Origin: Salegentibacter lacus
GTDB taxonomy: Bacteria; Bacteroidota; Bacteroidia; Flavobacteriales; Flavobacteriaceae
Assembly (NCBI RefSeq): GCF_020164555.1
Contig: NZ_JAIQZB010000004.1
Coordinates: forward strand, 124,001-188,000
Length of the DNA: 64,000 bases
Reading direction: 5' to 3'
This document shows positions 45,606 through 54,950 of the stretch, in pieces. The position numbers and the translations under genes were made by a program. How positions within the stretch are numbered: position 1 is the first letter of the stretch; each line of letters opens with the position of its first letter. The notes beneath the pieces were generated by a model. The model saw only the letters and a program-made list of their open reading frames with translations. It was not told where the DNA came from and made no database searches.

Positions 45606-46613
45606 ATGGATAGACATATCACCCTGGGCGAATTTATTGTGGAAAATCAAAAAGATTTTCCCTATGCAAAAGGAGAGTTAAGCGGTTTGCTCAGTTCTAT
45701 TAGGCTGGCCGGCAAAGTGGTTAATCAGGCTATAAACAAAGCGGGTCTGAGTGAAATTCGTGGAAAAGCAGGCCAGGAAAATATTCAGGGGGAATCCCAG
45801 GCTAAACTAGATGTTATGGCCAATGATGTTTTTGTGGAAACTTTGCGGAATCGTGGCGAAATATGCGGTCTTGTTTCTGAAGAAATGGAAGATTTCATTG
45901 CTTTTGATGGAGATATAAATAAGGGCGCTAAATACGTTGTGCTTATGGATCCATTGGATGGTTCCTCGAACATCGACGTAGGAATAACAGTTGGGACGAT
46001 TTTTAGTATTTATCGAAGGAAATCTGAAGTTGGAAATAAAGTAGAACTCGAAGATTTTTTACAGCCGGGAGTAAATCAGGTTGCAGCGGGGTATATTCTT
46101 TATGGTACTTCCACTTTATTAATTTATACCACAGGAAAAGGAGTAAACGGTTTCACTTTCGATCCGGGTATTGGGTCATTTTTTCTATCCCATCCAAACA
46201 TGAAAATCCCCGATTTTGGAAATATTTATTCTGTTAACGAAGGGAATTATGTTCATTTTCCCCGCGGAGTAAAGAAATTTATAAAATGGTTGCAGGAATT
46301 GGATGAGAAGGACAAAAGACCATACACGGCTAGGTATACCGGCTCTCTGGTAGCCGATTTCCATCGAAATATCCTGATGGGAGGAGTATATTTTTATCCT
46401 GAAGGAACCACTGCCCCAAAAGGAAAATTGCGGCTGTTATACGAAGCCAATCCCATAGCATTTATCACTGAACAGGCTGGCGGAAAAAGCACTAATGGTT
46501 ACCAGCGAATAATGGAAATTCGACCAAAAGAGCTGCATGAAAGGGTTCCGTTTTACTGCGGGAATAAGGTTTTAGTGGAGAAAGCTGAAGAATTTTTAAG
46601 AAAATATGACTAA
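45606..46613 (+). CDS. fbp: Fructose-1,6-bisphosphatase, class I
   Basis: Dephosphorylates fructose-1,6-bisphosphate, the committed step of gluconeogenesis. It is 335 residues, normal for class I. The metal and phosphate signature [12 protein letters not shown] is intact, and [17 protein letters not shown] and [20 protein letters not shown] match the substrate site. Growth on uronates yields pyruvate and triose phosphate, so hexose phosphate must be remade; a fbp gene inside a pectin unit fits this need. Whether it is the only copy in the genome cannot be seen here. Confidence 0.95.
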   Translation: MDRHITLGEFIVENQKDFPYAKGELSGLLSSIRLAGKVVNQAINKAGLSEIRGKAGQENIQGESQAKLDVMANDVFVETLRNRGEICGLVSEEMEDFIAFDGDINKGAKYVVLMDPLDGSSNIDVGITVGTIFSIYRRKSEVGNKVELEDFLQPGVNQVAAGYILYGTSTLLIYTTGKGVNGFTFDPGIGSFFLSHPNMKIPDFGNIYSVNEGNYVHFPRGVKKFIKWLQELDEKDKRPYTARYTGSLVADFHRNILMGGVYFYPEGTTAPKGKLRLLYEANPIAFITEQAGGKSTNGYQRIMEIRPKELHERVPFYCGNKVLVEKAEEFLRKYD

Positions 46614-46618
46614 TAATT

Positions 46619-46969
46619 ATGAAGAACCAGAAATCAGAAGAGAAAATATTCTTTAAGGAAGCCGAAAACGAATGGAAAACGGTAGAAAAAGGCATTCAAA
46701 GGCAATTGGTTAATCATAACTCTCAAATTATGCAGGTAAAAGTAAAATTTGAAGAAGGAGCCATAGGTTATGAACATAGCCATTTTCATTCGCAAAGTAC
46801 TTTTGTTGCTTCAGGAGAATTTGAGGTGGTTATTGATGGGAATAAGGAAGTGTTGAAAGCCGGAGATGGATTTTTGGTACAGCCTAATTTAAAACACGGT
46901 GTAAAGTGCCTGGAAGCTGGAATGTTAATCGATATTTTTAGTCCCTTGCGCGAAGACTTTTTAGAATAA
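46619..46969 (+). CDS. kdgF: KdgF-like cupin, unsaturated uronate linearising protein
   Basis: Small cupin, 116 residues, that speeds ring opening of 4,5-unsaturated galacturonate to DKI. The predicted metal ligands H53, H55, Q59 and H93 fall in the KdgF pattern HSHFHSQSTFV and PNLKHGV, and the C-terminal DIFSPLREDFL matches KdgF very closely. It sits 5 bases after fbp. It supplies the substrate of KduI, encoded 18 kb away in another unit under the same predicted operator. Many annotations would call it only a cupin-domain protein. Confidence 0.88.
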   Translation: MKNQKSEEKIFFKEAENEWKTVEKGIQRQLVNHNSQIMQVKVKFEEGAIGYEHSHFHSQSTFVASGEFEVVIDGNKEVLKAGDGFLVQPNLKHGVKCLEAGMLIDIFSPLREDFLE

Positions 46970-47033
46970 ATTTCACATAATAGCTGGAAAAGCTTTGTAC
47001 CTTAAGAATTGACTAAAATTAAAATATTCTAAC

Positions 47034-48221
47034 ATGATATTTGAACAAAGTTGGCGATGGTATGGCTCAAAGGATGCGGTAAGCCTGGAGATGATAAAAC
47101 AGGCAGGCGCGCACGGTGTAGTGACTGCCCTGCACCATATTCCGGTAGGTGAAGTCTGGAGTGTGGAAGAAATTGAAAAAAGGATTGCTGAACTTGAGGA
47201 AAGCAATAAAAAACATCCCTTCAAGCTACACTGGAACGTGGTAGAAAGTTTGCCCCTGCACGATGCCATAAAACTTGGAAAACCCGAACGCGACAAGTTT
47301 ATCGAAAACTATAAAATTAGCCTCAGGAATTTAGGGAAATGCGGCGTAAAAACCATTTGCTATAATTTTATGCCTGTGCTGGATTGGTTGAGAACCAATG
47401 TGAAATTCAAGCTTGAAGACGGAAGTACCGCGCTGCTTCACGATAAAGTTGAACTAGCTGTTTTCGATTTATTTATCCTTAAAAGGGAAAATGCTGAAAG
47501 TGATTATTCTCAAGAAATTCAGAAAGAAGCTAAAAAGCGCTTTGAAGATAAAACTAGCGAAGAACTTGAGGTTTTGAAACGCAGTATGTTGATGGCACTA
47601 CCTGGTGATGAAGAAGGTTTTACGATTGAAAAATTAAAAAATGAACTTGCAGCTTACGATGGAATTTCTGCTGAAAAATTGCGAGAGCATTTGGTATACT
47701 TTCTCAAAGAAGTGATTCCGGTAGCCGAGCAAAGCGGAGTGAATATGGCTATTCATCCAGATGATCCGCCATGGTCGGTATTTGGTTTGCCTCGAATTGT
47801 AAGCAATGCCGAAGGTTTAGATTTTTTGTTTAAAGCCGTGCCTTCAACTGCTAACGGGCTTACCTTTTGCAGTGGTAGTTTAGGAGCTTCAGCGAAAAAC
47901 AATTTGACCGAAATAATTACAAAATATTACGAGCGAATTCATTTTGTGCATTTACGTTCGGTGCAGCGCGAGAAATCAGATTACTTCTATGAAGCCAATC
48001 ATTTAGAAGGCAGCGCCGGAATGTATGATCTGGTAAAAACCTTTTTTGAGCTTCAGCAGAAAAACGGACGAAGACCATTACCGATGCGACCAGACCACGG
48101 TCACGAAATGATGTACGATCAGGAAAAACAATTCTATCCCGGTTATTCGGCAATAGGAAGAATGCGTGGTTTAGCAGAATTACGTGGATTAGAAGCGGGG
48201 ATTATAAATTCTTTTAAATAA
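47034..48221 (+). CDS. uxuA: Mannonate dehydratase
   Basis: Dehydrates D-mannonate to KDG. The 395-residue TIM-barrel protein opens with EQSWRWYGSKDAVSL and has GAHGVVTALHHIPVGEVW, IHPDDPPWSVFGLPRIV and the metal-site FCSGSLGA region, plus MRPDHGHEMM near the C-terminus. Length and motifs match UxuA throughout. It is the last step of the fructuronate branch and is followed 6 bases later by the matching reductase. Confidence 0.96.
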   Translation: MIFEQSWRWYGSKDAVSLEMIKQAGAHGVVTALHHIPVGEVWSVEEIEKRIAELEESNKKHPFKLHWNVVESLPLHDAIKLGKPERDKFIENYKISLRNLGKCGVKTICYNFMPVLDWLRTNVKFKLEDGSTALLHDKVELAVFDLFILKRENAESDYSQEIQKEAKKRFEDKTSEELEVLKRSMLMALPGDEEGFTIEKLKNELAAYDGISAEKLREHLVYFLKEVIPVAEQSGVNMAIHPDDPPWSVFGLPRIVSNAEGLDFLFKAVPSTANGLTFCSGSLGASAKNNLTEIITKYYERIHFVHLRSVQREKSDYFYEANHLEGSAGMYDLVKTFFELQQKNGRRPLPMRPDHGHEMMYDQEKQFYPGYSAIGRMRGLAELRGLEAGIINSFK

Positions 48222-48227
48222 AAAGCA

Positions 48228-49034
48228 ATGTTCAATTTAGATGGAAAAGTAGCAATAATTACAGGAGGAAACGGCGTACTGGGAGGTGCCATGGCCCAGG
48301 GCCTTGCAGCCCAGGGAGTAAAAGTGGGAATTCTAGGTAGATCTGTTGATACTGTTGAAAAACGCGTGAAGGAGATTGAAGACGCCGGCGGGACCGCAAT
48401 GAGTCTTGTGGCTGATGTTCTCGATAAACAAAGCCTGGAAGAGGCTAAAGATAAAGTCTTAAAAGCCTGGAATAAAATTGATATCCTGGTTAATGGCGCG
48501 GGAGGAAATATGAAGGGAGCCACCATTGGACCCGATCAAAACTTTTTTGACCTTTCACTGAATGATTTTAGTAAAGTCAACGACCTGAATTTTAAAGGGA
48601 CTGTGCTTCCCACTTATGTTTTTGGAAAACCTATGGCTGATGCCAAAAATGGGAGTATTATCAATATTTCTTCGATGGCAGCCCAACAAGCTATTACCCG
48701 AGTGGTGGGCTATTCGGCAGCTAAAGCAGCGGTAGATAATTTTACCAAATGGCTGGCTGTGGAAATGGCTCAGAAATATGGTGACGGAATTCGCGTAAAC
48801 GCTATTGCCCCCGGATTTTTTATCGGTGAGCAAAACCGCGATTTATTATTGAATAAAGACGGAAGTTTAACCGCAAGGGGAGAAACCATCGTTTCAAATA
48901 CACCAATGAAACGTTTTGGGGAGGCCAAAGAATTGCAGGGAGTGACCAACTGGCTGGCGAGTGATTCTGGATCTTTTGTAACCGGAATTGTAGTGCCCGT
49001 TGACGGTGGATTTAGTGCTTTTAGTGGCGTGTAA
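48228..49034 (+). CDS. uxuB: SDR D-mannonate oxidoreductase (fructuronate reductase, UxuB/YjmF type)
   Basis: Reduces D-fructuronate to D-mannonate with NAD(P)H. The 268-residue short-chain dehydrogenase has TGGNGVLG near residue 12, NGAGG, and YSAAKAAVDNF with the Tyr-Lys pair. It is unrelated to the long-chain UxuB of E. coli but like the SDR version used in Bacillus and in Bacteroidota. The assignment to fructuronate rests mainly on its place between uxuA and uxaE. Confidence 0.87.
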   Translation: MFNLDGKVAIITGGNGVLGGAMAQGLAAQGVKVGILGRSVDTVEKRVKEIEDAGGTAMSLVADVLDKQSLEEAKDKVLKAWNKIDILVNGAGGNMKGATIGPDQNFFDLSLNDFSKVNDLNFKGTVLPTYVFGKPMADAKNGSIINISSMAAQQAITRVVGYSAAKAAVDNFTKWLAVEMAQKYGDGIRVNAIAPGFFIGEQNRDLLLNKDGSLTARGETIVSNTPMKRFGEAKELQGVTNWLASDSGSFVTGIVVPVDGGFSAFSGV

Positions 49035-49052
49035 AATTTAAATCATACAATT

Positions 49053-50300
49053 ATGGCAGGTTTGGGAAAATATTCGTTTGGAACAGGTGATCGATTTGGA
49101 AAAGAGGGCGTGGCGCAGTTAAAAGCCGTTTTAAAAGCCAGGGAAGAAGGTATAGAAGTGACGCCCGTTTGGAATAAATCGCACCGTGAACATAAAACAG
49201 TGAATTCTAAACCGCATTTGGTCAGGGAAGAGGCTGATGCATCGGTTAAATCGCTGGGTTATTCCGGAAAATATTTTGTAGACGCCGATCATATCGATCT
49301 TGATATAGTTGATGAATACTTAGCTGTGAGTAATTTTTTCACCATAGATGTTGCCGATTATATTGGAAAAAGTGCTGCTGAAAAAGAGAAAGATGAGTTT
49401 TTAAAATATATTGCTAAATTTCAACAAAAAGTAAATATTCCGGGAATCGCTACAGAATTTAAAATTTCTGAAGCAGCCTTAAACGAAATTCTGAACACAT
49501 TTTTATTCGCCGCAAAAAAGGCTTCGGAAGTTTATCAGTATATCAAAGAAAATAAATCAGAAGATTTTGTAGTTGAGATTTCAATGGATGAAGTTGAGAA
49601 TCCGCAAACTCCTGTAGAGTTATTCTTTGTGCTGGCAGCCTTTGCTTTTTTTGAAATTCCAGTAAATACCATTGCACCAAAATTTACTGGAAGATTTAAT
49701 AAGGGAATTGACTACGAAGGCGATTTAAACAAATTTACTAAAGAATTTGAAGAGGATTTATTAGTGTTGGCTTTCGCTAAAAAGGAATTTGGTCTGCCCA
49801 AAGATTTAAAACTTAGTATCCATAGTGGAAGCGACAAATTTTCCATTTACCCGATTATGAATCGGCTGATAAAAAAGCATGATGCAGGTTTACACGTAAA
49901 AACCGCAGGTACTACCTGGCTGGAAGAGATAAATGTAATTGCCGAAAGCGGTGATGATGGTTTCGAATTTGCTGCTTTCATTTATAAAGAAGCCCTGGAC
50001 CGTTTTGAGGAATTAACTTCTCCCTATCCCGACGTTTTAGATATCGATAAAAGCAAACTCCCGGAAGTCAGTGAATTAAAAAAAGCCGGTAGGGAAAGAA
50101 TGGGAAGAACTCTTAGACATAATCCTGAAGAACAAGACTTCAATCCACATTTCAGGCAATTAATGCATTGTGCTTATAAACTAGCCGGCGAAAATGAATT
50201 GGAATTTTTTCGGTTGCTCGACAAATATCGGAAGAAAATTGAGAAGCGTGTAACCGAAAATATTTTCGATAAACACCTCAGGAAAATATATCTCATCTAG
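49053..50300 (+). CDS. uxaE: Tagaturonate epimerase family protein
   Basis: Interconverts D-tagaturonate and D-fructuronate, linking the galacturonate and glucuronate branches. The 415-residue protein starts GLGKYSFGTGDRFGKEGVAQ, the hallmark of UxaE, and carries LSIHSGSDKFSIYPIMN and HVKTAGTTWLEE in its C-terminal half. Since uxaA and uxaB are also present, this gives the cell two ways from tagaturonate to KDG. It is the last recognisable gene of the pectin locus; the next 280 bases lead into pseudogenes. Confidence 0.88.
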   Translation: MAGLGKYSFGTGDRFGKEGVAQLKAVLKAREEGIEVTPVWNKSHREHKTVNSKPHLVREEADASVKSLGYSGKYFVDADHIDLDIVDEYLAVSNFFTIDVADYIGKSAAEKEKDEFLKYIAKFQQKVNIPGIATEFKISEAALNEILNTFLFAAKKASEVYQYIKENKSEDFVVEISMDEVENPQTPVELFFVLAAFAFFEIPVNTIAPKFTGRFNKGIDYEGDLNKFTKEFEEDLLVLAFAKKEFGLPKDLKLSIHSGSDKFSIYPIMNRLIKKHDAGLHVKTAGTTWLEEINVIAESGDDGFEFAAFIYKEALDRFEELTSPYPDVLDIDKSKLPEVSELKKAGRERMGRTLRHNPEEQDFNPHFRQLMHCAYKLAGENELEFFRLLDKYRKKIEKRVTENIFDKHLRKIYLI

Positions 50301-50587
50301 TCTTTAATATCCGGATTATCAAGCCTATTTGTTATTCAAATTATTTCAAAAGCTTCTAACTTCAGAAACTTACTTCAATGCGCTTCCTCATTGCGTTCAG
50401 AAAAACAAACAACCGAACTGTAAATTTATGATAGTCAGTTTTTTGACTCTAATTCATTATTTTTGAATATGACGTCATCTCACCATGGTAAATGGTTAAC
50501 TAATAGTATGAAGATGTTTGTCGGAACCTACAATCAATACTAACCCTAACCTTACTTTTTGGAGAGAATTCGGAAATCCACTTAATT

Positions 50588-52380
50588 ATGAAAACACCAA
50601 AAGAAACCAAAGAGCAAAAAACCGGAGGCGCTTTTTTGATCCGTCCTGCGAAAGACAGCAATTTCCACGATGCCCTTTTTTCCGAAGAAGAGGAAATGAT
50701 CCTGGGCAGCGTCAAAGAGTTCATAAAGCGGGAAGCTCAACCCCTGGCAGATGAGTTGGAGCACCAGAAAGAGCATAGCCGTTAAGTTGCCCTGCTGGAA
50801 AAAGCCGGGGAGCTGGGGCTTTTGGGTCTTGGAATCCCCGAAGAATATAGAGGCATGCCGGTTTCTTTCACCACCAGTCTCCGGGTAACAGAGGAGGTGG
50901 GCCGGGTATCGGGATTCTCTCCCACCTTTGGGGTGCAGACCAGCATAGGCATCGCGCCTATCCTTTTTTATGGTTCCGAAGCCCAAAAGCAGCGGTACCC
51001 TCCAAAATTGGTAAGCGGGGAGTGGAAGAGCTGCTATTGCCTTACCGAACCAGAGGCGGGATCTGATGCCAACTCAGGAAAGACCAGGGCCACGCCAGTG
51101 GAGGGCGGAGCCGCTTATCTGCTCAACGGGCAAAAAATGTGGATTACCAATTCGGGATTTGCCGATATTTTTATTGTATTCGGCAAAGTGGAGGATGACA
51201 GGAATCTCTCCGCTTTTATTGTGGAAAAGGAGTTCGGTGGTATCAGCCTGGGTGAATAAGAGCGCAAGATGGGGATTAAGGGCTCGTCCACGCGGCAGGT
51301 ATTTTTCAATGACGTGCGGCTGCCTGCAGAAAATATGTTGGGGAAACGGGAAGAAGGATTTAAGATAGCCCTTAATGTGCTAAACACCGGGCATATCAAT
51401 CTGGGGGCAGCGGCTATTGGAACCTCAAAAAGGGCGTTTGATCTCGCTGTGAAATATGCCTTGGAGCGGAAGCAGTTCGGGAGCTCCATTAGCAGTTTTG
51501 GAGCCATTCAGCATAAGCTGGCACAAATGGCGGTAAGGATATTTGCTATGGAAGCCGCAACCTATCGCACGGGGCAATTTATAGACGAAAAGATGGCTGC
51601 CCTGGAAGCCGAAGGCTTTTCAGTAGAAAAAGCAGAGGTCGCAGCAGTATCGGCTTATGGGATCGAGTGCGCTATCCTGAAGGTTTTTGGGTCAGAATGC
51701 CTGGCCCTGGTTGTAGATGAAGGGGTGCAAATCTTTGGCGGAATGGGCTTTTCTGAAGACGCGCCTATGGCCAGGCTTTACCGAAATGCCCGAATTACAC
51801 GTATCTATGAGGGTACCAATGAGATCAACCGGATGCTGATAGTCGAAATGTTGCTGAAGAAATCCAATACCGGGGAGTTGGAGCTGTTACAGGCAGCAAA
51901 GCAGGTACAAAAGGAGCTCACCTCCAATCCTGCTGAAAAGAGGCAGGCCGGGGGTGGTCCGGTGGCAGCCTTTGCGATCCTGAAAGATCTTAAAAAGGCA
52001 ACCCTTATCACCTTTGGGGCAGCGTCGCAACGGCTCGCGAAAAAGCTTAAGGAAGAACAAGAGGTGCTGATGCATATTTCAGATATGATCATTCAGGTAT
52101 ACCTTCTGGAAGCCGTGCTGACCAAAGCTGAAAATCTAAGAATCAACGGGGAAGTGAAGACTCTAATCACATAGCCGACATCAGCCGTGTCTTTTTGTAT
52201 GAGTCTGTGGAAAAGGTTAGGCAAGCAGGCCAGGAGGCTATCCTCAGCTTTGCGGAAGGGGAGGAGCATTCACAGTTACTGATGGGTCTGAAACACTTCA
52301 CCCAAGGCCAGAGATTCAATATCAAAGATGCCCGTAGAAGGATTGCCCGGACCATGATAGCTGAAGGGAAGTATGTGTAA
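50588..52380 (+). pseudogene. Acyl-CoA dehydrogenase pseudogene
   Basis: Remains of a fatty-acid beta-oxidation dehydrogenase of the roughly 600-residue type. One reading frame runs from 50588 but is broken by TAA at 50783-50785 and TAA at 51257-51259; both stand where Glu would be expected (GAA/GAG to TAA). After the stop at 52172-52174 the protein continues in another frame (ADISRVFLYESVEK and on to 52380), so there is also a frameshift near 52160. Family motifs survive: CYCLTEPEAGSDA, KMWITNSGFADIF, GGMGFSEDAPMARLYRNARI and IYEGTNEINR. The DNA is visibly richer in G+C than the pectin genes. The total length equals that of an intact gene, so decay is recent. Confidence 0.9.
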
Positions 52381-52460
52381 GCTCTTTTCCCGGAGTCCAG
52401 GAGGGCTCTTATAACGAATTCCTTATTATTAAAAAGCGTTTAACTTCAGCAGCACACTCC

Positions 52461-52523
52461 TTTGAGATTCCTTACTCCACCTGTCCTGGACGGTAGTCGA
52501 AGGGTTTGGAATGACAAACAACG
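52461..52523. repeat. Extragenic repeat-like element
   Basis: TTTGAGATTCCTTACTCC ... GGAATGACAAAC has the look of the short flavobacterial intergenic repeat that carries GAGATTCC at one end and GGAATGACA at the other. The ends are mutually inverted (GATTCC/GGAATG). It lies between two gene remnants. Confidence 0.35.
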
Positions 52524-52537
52524 GAAAAGTGATACCC

Positions 52538-53085
52538 CTAATTATTCCTTTCCTCAATCTCTTTCAGTTTTTGGCCAATCTTTTCTTCCGGGTACCAAAG
52601 TCCGCGCACCATCACCCCGGCCCGATTTTGTACATTCGTGATATCTTCCAGAGGATTAGCGTTTAGCAGGATCAAATCTGCCCGACGACCTTGCTGCACG
52701 GTTCCAAATTCCTCCGGTGTACCAAAATAATCAGCCGCATTTTTGGTACCGGTGACCAAAACCTCATAAGGAGAGAGGCCGGTGTTCACCATCATCTCCA
52801 GTTCGTAGTGGATGGAGAAGCCCGGCACGTTAAAAAATTGCGGAGCATCAGATCCCAGCACTATTCTGGCCCCGGCTTCGTAAAGTTTTTCGGTGAGTTC
52901 CCTCCTAAATGCTACAAGAGCTGCGGTGTTTTCCGGTTGGAAATCTTCGTGTTGTACGTAATCATTTTTGAACTTTACCCAGTCGTTAAGGACAGGCTTG
53001 GGCATATAGCGCATTTCCGGCCGGATTACCATTTCTTCAGCGGCTTCTTCGCTGGCGAGATGTTCAACCAGACTTGATACTGATT
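52538..53085 (-). pseudogene. Amidohydrolase, C-terminal remnant
   Basis: About 180 codons of an imidazolonepropionase-like amidohydrolase, reading leftward. The frame holds RPEMRYMPKPVLNDWVKFK, GARIVLGSDAPQFF (the metal-binding Asp strand) and the usual C-terminal GRRADLILLNANPLEDI. Upstream of about 53085 the family resemblance stops, and the N-terminal half with the HxH metal site is missing. The nominal ATG at 53032 is internal. It is probably a deletion remnant joined to unrelated DNA. Its G+C-rich composition is like that of the acyl-CoA dehydrogenase pseudogene beside it. Confidence 0.78.
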
Positions 53086-53187
53086 GTATTAATTTGATAT
53101 TTCTAAAACTAAAAATTAACCCAAAGAACTATAAAATGCATCAAAAGGCACTATTTAAGATTATGGCTTTTTCAGACATTTACTTTT

Positions 53188-53371
53188 TTCATCTGGAGCA
53201 TTTTCCTTTTTGATGTCGAAAAGGAACAAAAGTATAGTTGAATGACAGTTTTTGACCCTTCTGTTCATTTACTTCTTTCAGCGCCTTCGCATTCCCTTTT
53301 GATGCCGCTGTATTTTCAAGCTTTGAAATTATAGAGGAGCTATAAATAGCCTGTCGTTTTATGTGCTCCGG
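53188..53371 (-). other. Start-less open frame, possible gene fragment
   Basis: On the minus strand a 60-codon frame free of stops ends at 53188. It reads, in part, SIISKLENTAASKGNAKALK and then EVNEQKGQKLSFNY. It has no ATG and is closed upstream by a stop. The amino-acid make-up looks protein-like, but no family is recognised. It lies directly downstream of the bfmA-like gene, so it may be the ruin of a mobile-element gene. Confidence 0.25.
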
Positions 53372-53462
53372 TTAATTTTAAAGCTTGTTCCTTTAGCAGC
53401 AAAAGGGGAGGCGGTAAGCAAGAGGTTTTAAAAGAAAAAGAACTAAAGTTTTGATTGGTAAA

Positions 53463-53819
53463 TTATTTATAAAAATCAGGATGCGTGTCGTCCTGCTCGT
53501 AATCTCTTTTCCTATTCGAGTAATTATTTTTTGGATCTGCAGCTTCCATTAAAGCTTCTAAAATGGCTAAAGTTGGGTTTATTTTCTTCTTCTCAATATC
53601 CTTTAAAATTGCGATTACTGCATCTATTCTTTTTTTGATAAGTTGTTCAATACTCACTTTTGAAGGCACTAAGGTTTCAAAAGGAGAGAGGTTATTTTTC
53701 TCAAAAAAGTCAAGAATCAGGTCTAAAGTTTCAGACTGGTTACTATTGTTCTTTTTAGAAAATTCCCGGAACCTTTTCGCTGTACTTGCTTTCACTTGAA
53801 GTCTTGATTTTGCTTTCAT
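53463..53819 (-). CDS. BfmA/BtgA-like mobilization protein
   Basis: A 118-residue basic protein of the type encoded on Bacteroides mobilizable transposons (BfmA of Tn5520, BtgA). The N-terminal half looks like a ribbon-helix-helix-type DNA binder (KAKSRLQVKASTAKRFREFS), followed by SETLDLILDFFEKNNLSP and the family-typical KKRIDAVIAILKDIEKKK. Such proteins help a relaxase act at oriT. No relaxase gene follows; downstream lie only remnants, so this copy is an orphan. A 12-bp-arm palindrome lies 60-90 bases upstream. The family match is from memory of its pattern and should be confirmed by profile search. Confidence 0.7.
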   Translation of the reverse strand: MKAKSRLQVKASTAKRFREFSKKNNSNQSETLDLILDFFEKNNLSPFETLVPSKVSIEQLIKKRIDAVIAILKDIEKKKINPTLAILEALMEAADPKNNYSNRKRDYEQDDTHPDFYK

Positions 53820-53879
53820 GGTTAAAAATTTTAATTAAACTGGCTACATTCATCTTGATTTTATAGGCTCTCCCAAGCG

Positions 53880-53905
53880 GATATATCCACCGAGGTGGAT
53901 ATATC
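53880..53905. repeat. Perfect palindrome upstream of the bfmA-like gene
   Basis: GATATATCCACC (53880-53891) and GGTGGATATATC (53894-53905) are exact reverse complements with two bases between. It lies 60 bases ahead of the mobilization gene, a fitting place for an operator of the ribbon-helix-helix-like protein or for part of an oriT. Confidence 0.7.
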
Positions 53906-53939
53906 TGTATTTCTTTTGTTTTTAAAACGTTAAAAAACA

Positions 53940-54950
53940 ACGAGTTAGATATTCCGATAATCGAAAAACATCGCTCTGCGTGTTATCCTCTTGCTCTTCG
54001 ATTTCGTCCCTCCAGGGACAGAAACTTCAACTATTAAATTGAATTTAATAGCGCTTTTGATGAATAAAAAATGAATCTTGATTTTTAAGATTGGAAAAGA
54101 AAATTTTTGAAATTAATTATAGTCGTTGGGGATAATTATTACGAATCCTGTAAAAGAAAAACGGATTTTAAGAAATTATATCCTTGTTAGAAACTTGAAA
54201 ATCTTTAATAATCAGGAAACGATTTTTAGGAAGGTGAGGCGATTAAAATCCCAAATGGTCTCAAAAAGTTATTATAATTGAGTTGATTATTATAGTAGCC
54301 TCTGGAATTTAATTTCTCCCCAGCGGACTTGAGTTTAAAAGCTTTTTCATCTTATTTCATTTACAAATTATTTTCAAAGCTTTTTGGCTCGTGTCCAAGA
54401 TAATTTGGAATGAATCTCTATGATTGAAACGAAGCTTTTGCGAAGTGGAGGGAAAGTGGTGAGTGGTTTAGAAATTCCATTTCTGATTTTTTACCCGAAA
54501 AGAGTTTACGATTATTTGAACCTGGTTTTGGATAATATAACCTGTAATTCAAATCTTTAAACTTTGTTAAAGGTGTGGAATTCGGTGAGTGAAAAATGTA
54601 AACCCCTGTAAGTCTTTAAAAATAGTGCTGTACGGATATTTCGAGATCGCATTCCGAAGTATCGGAAGTAAAAGCTCGTCAATTGAGAAGCTCTTTTATG
54701 CTCAAAAATTTGTGGTAAACCTCAAACTTCCATAAGATTAAGGAATCAAGCCTAATTGTTGTGTTTAAGCGAAAATTGTGGATCAATATATGTAAAAGGA
54801 TTACATTTTTTACTCCTTTAAACTCTTTTTTAAATGATGCGATTAATGGTTCAAATCAGATGCCTTAAAAAATCACGAACAATTATTAAGTGTGAAAAAA
54901 CAATTAAAATAATTTATTTAAAATTGGGCTAAATTTATAATTTACAAAAT
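53940..54950. other. Gene-free stretch between the mobile remnant and the second locus
   Basis: About 1 kb with no convincing reading frame on either strand. It holds small palindromes: GTCCCTCCAGGGAC (54006-54019), TATTAAATTGAATTTAATA (54032-54050) and TTCCGAAGTATCGGAA (54652-54667). TGTAAAAGGATTACA at 54791-54805 has the half-sites of the LacI-type operator with one extra spacer base and lies 146 bases before the next gene. The left part may contain an origin of transfer, the right part the promoter of the GH43 gene. These readings are tentative. Confidence 0.45.

Noticed and set aside
50469-50476. TGACGTCA palindrome upstream of the acyl-CoA dehydrogenase pseudogene
   Set aside because: Eight bases only, no second copy in a related place, and the downstream gene is dead.
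2808-54950. A direct repeat of the tRNA-Asp 3' end as right attachment site
   Set aside because: Reading the gaps at 50.3-54.9 kb I found no copy of GTCCAGACCGC; the site, if it exists, may be beyond the window.
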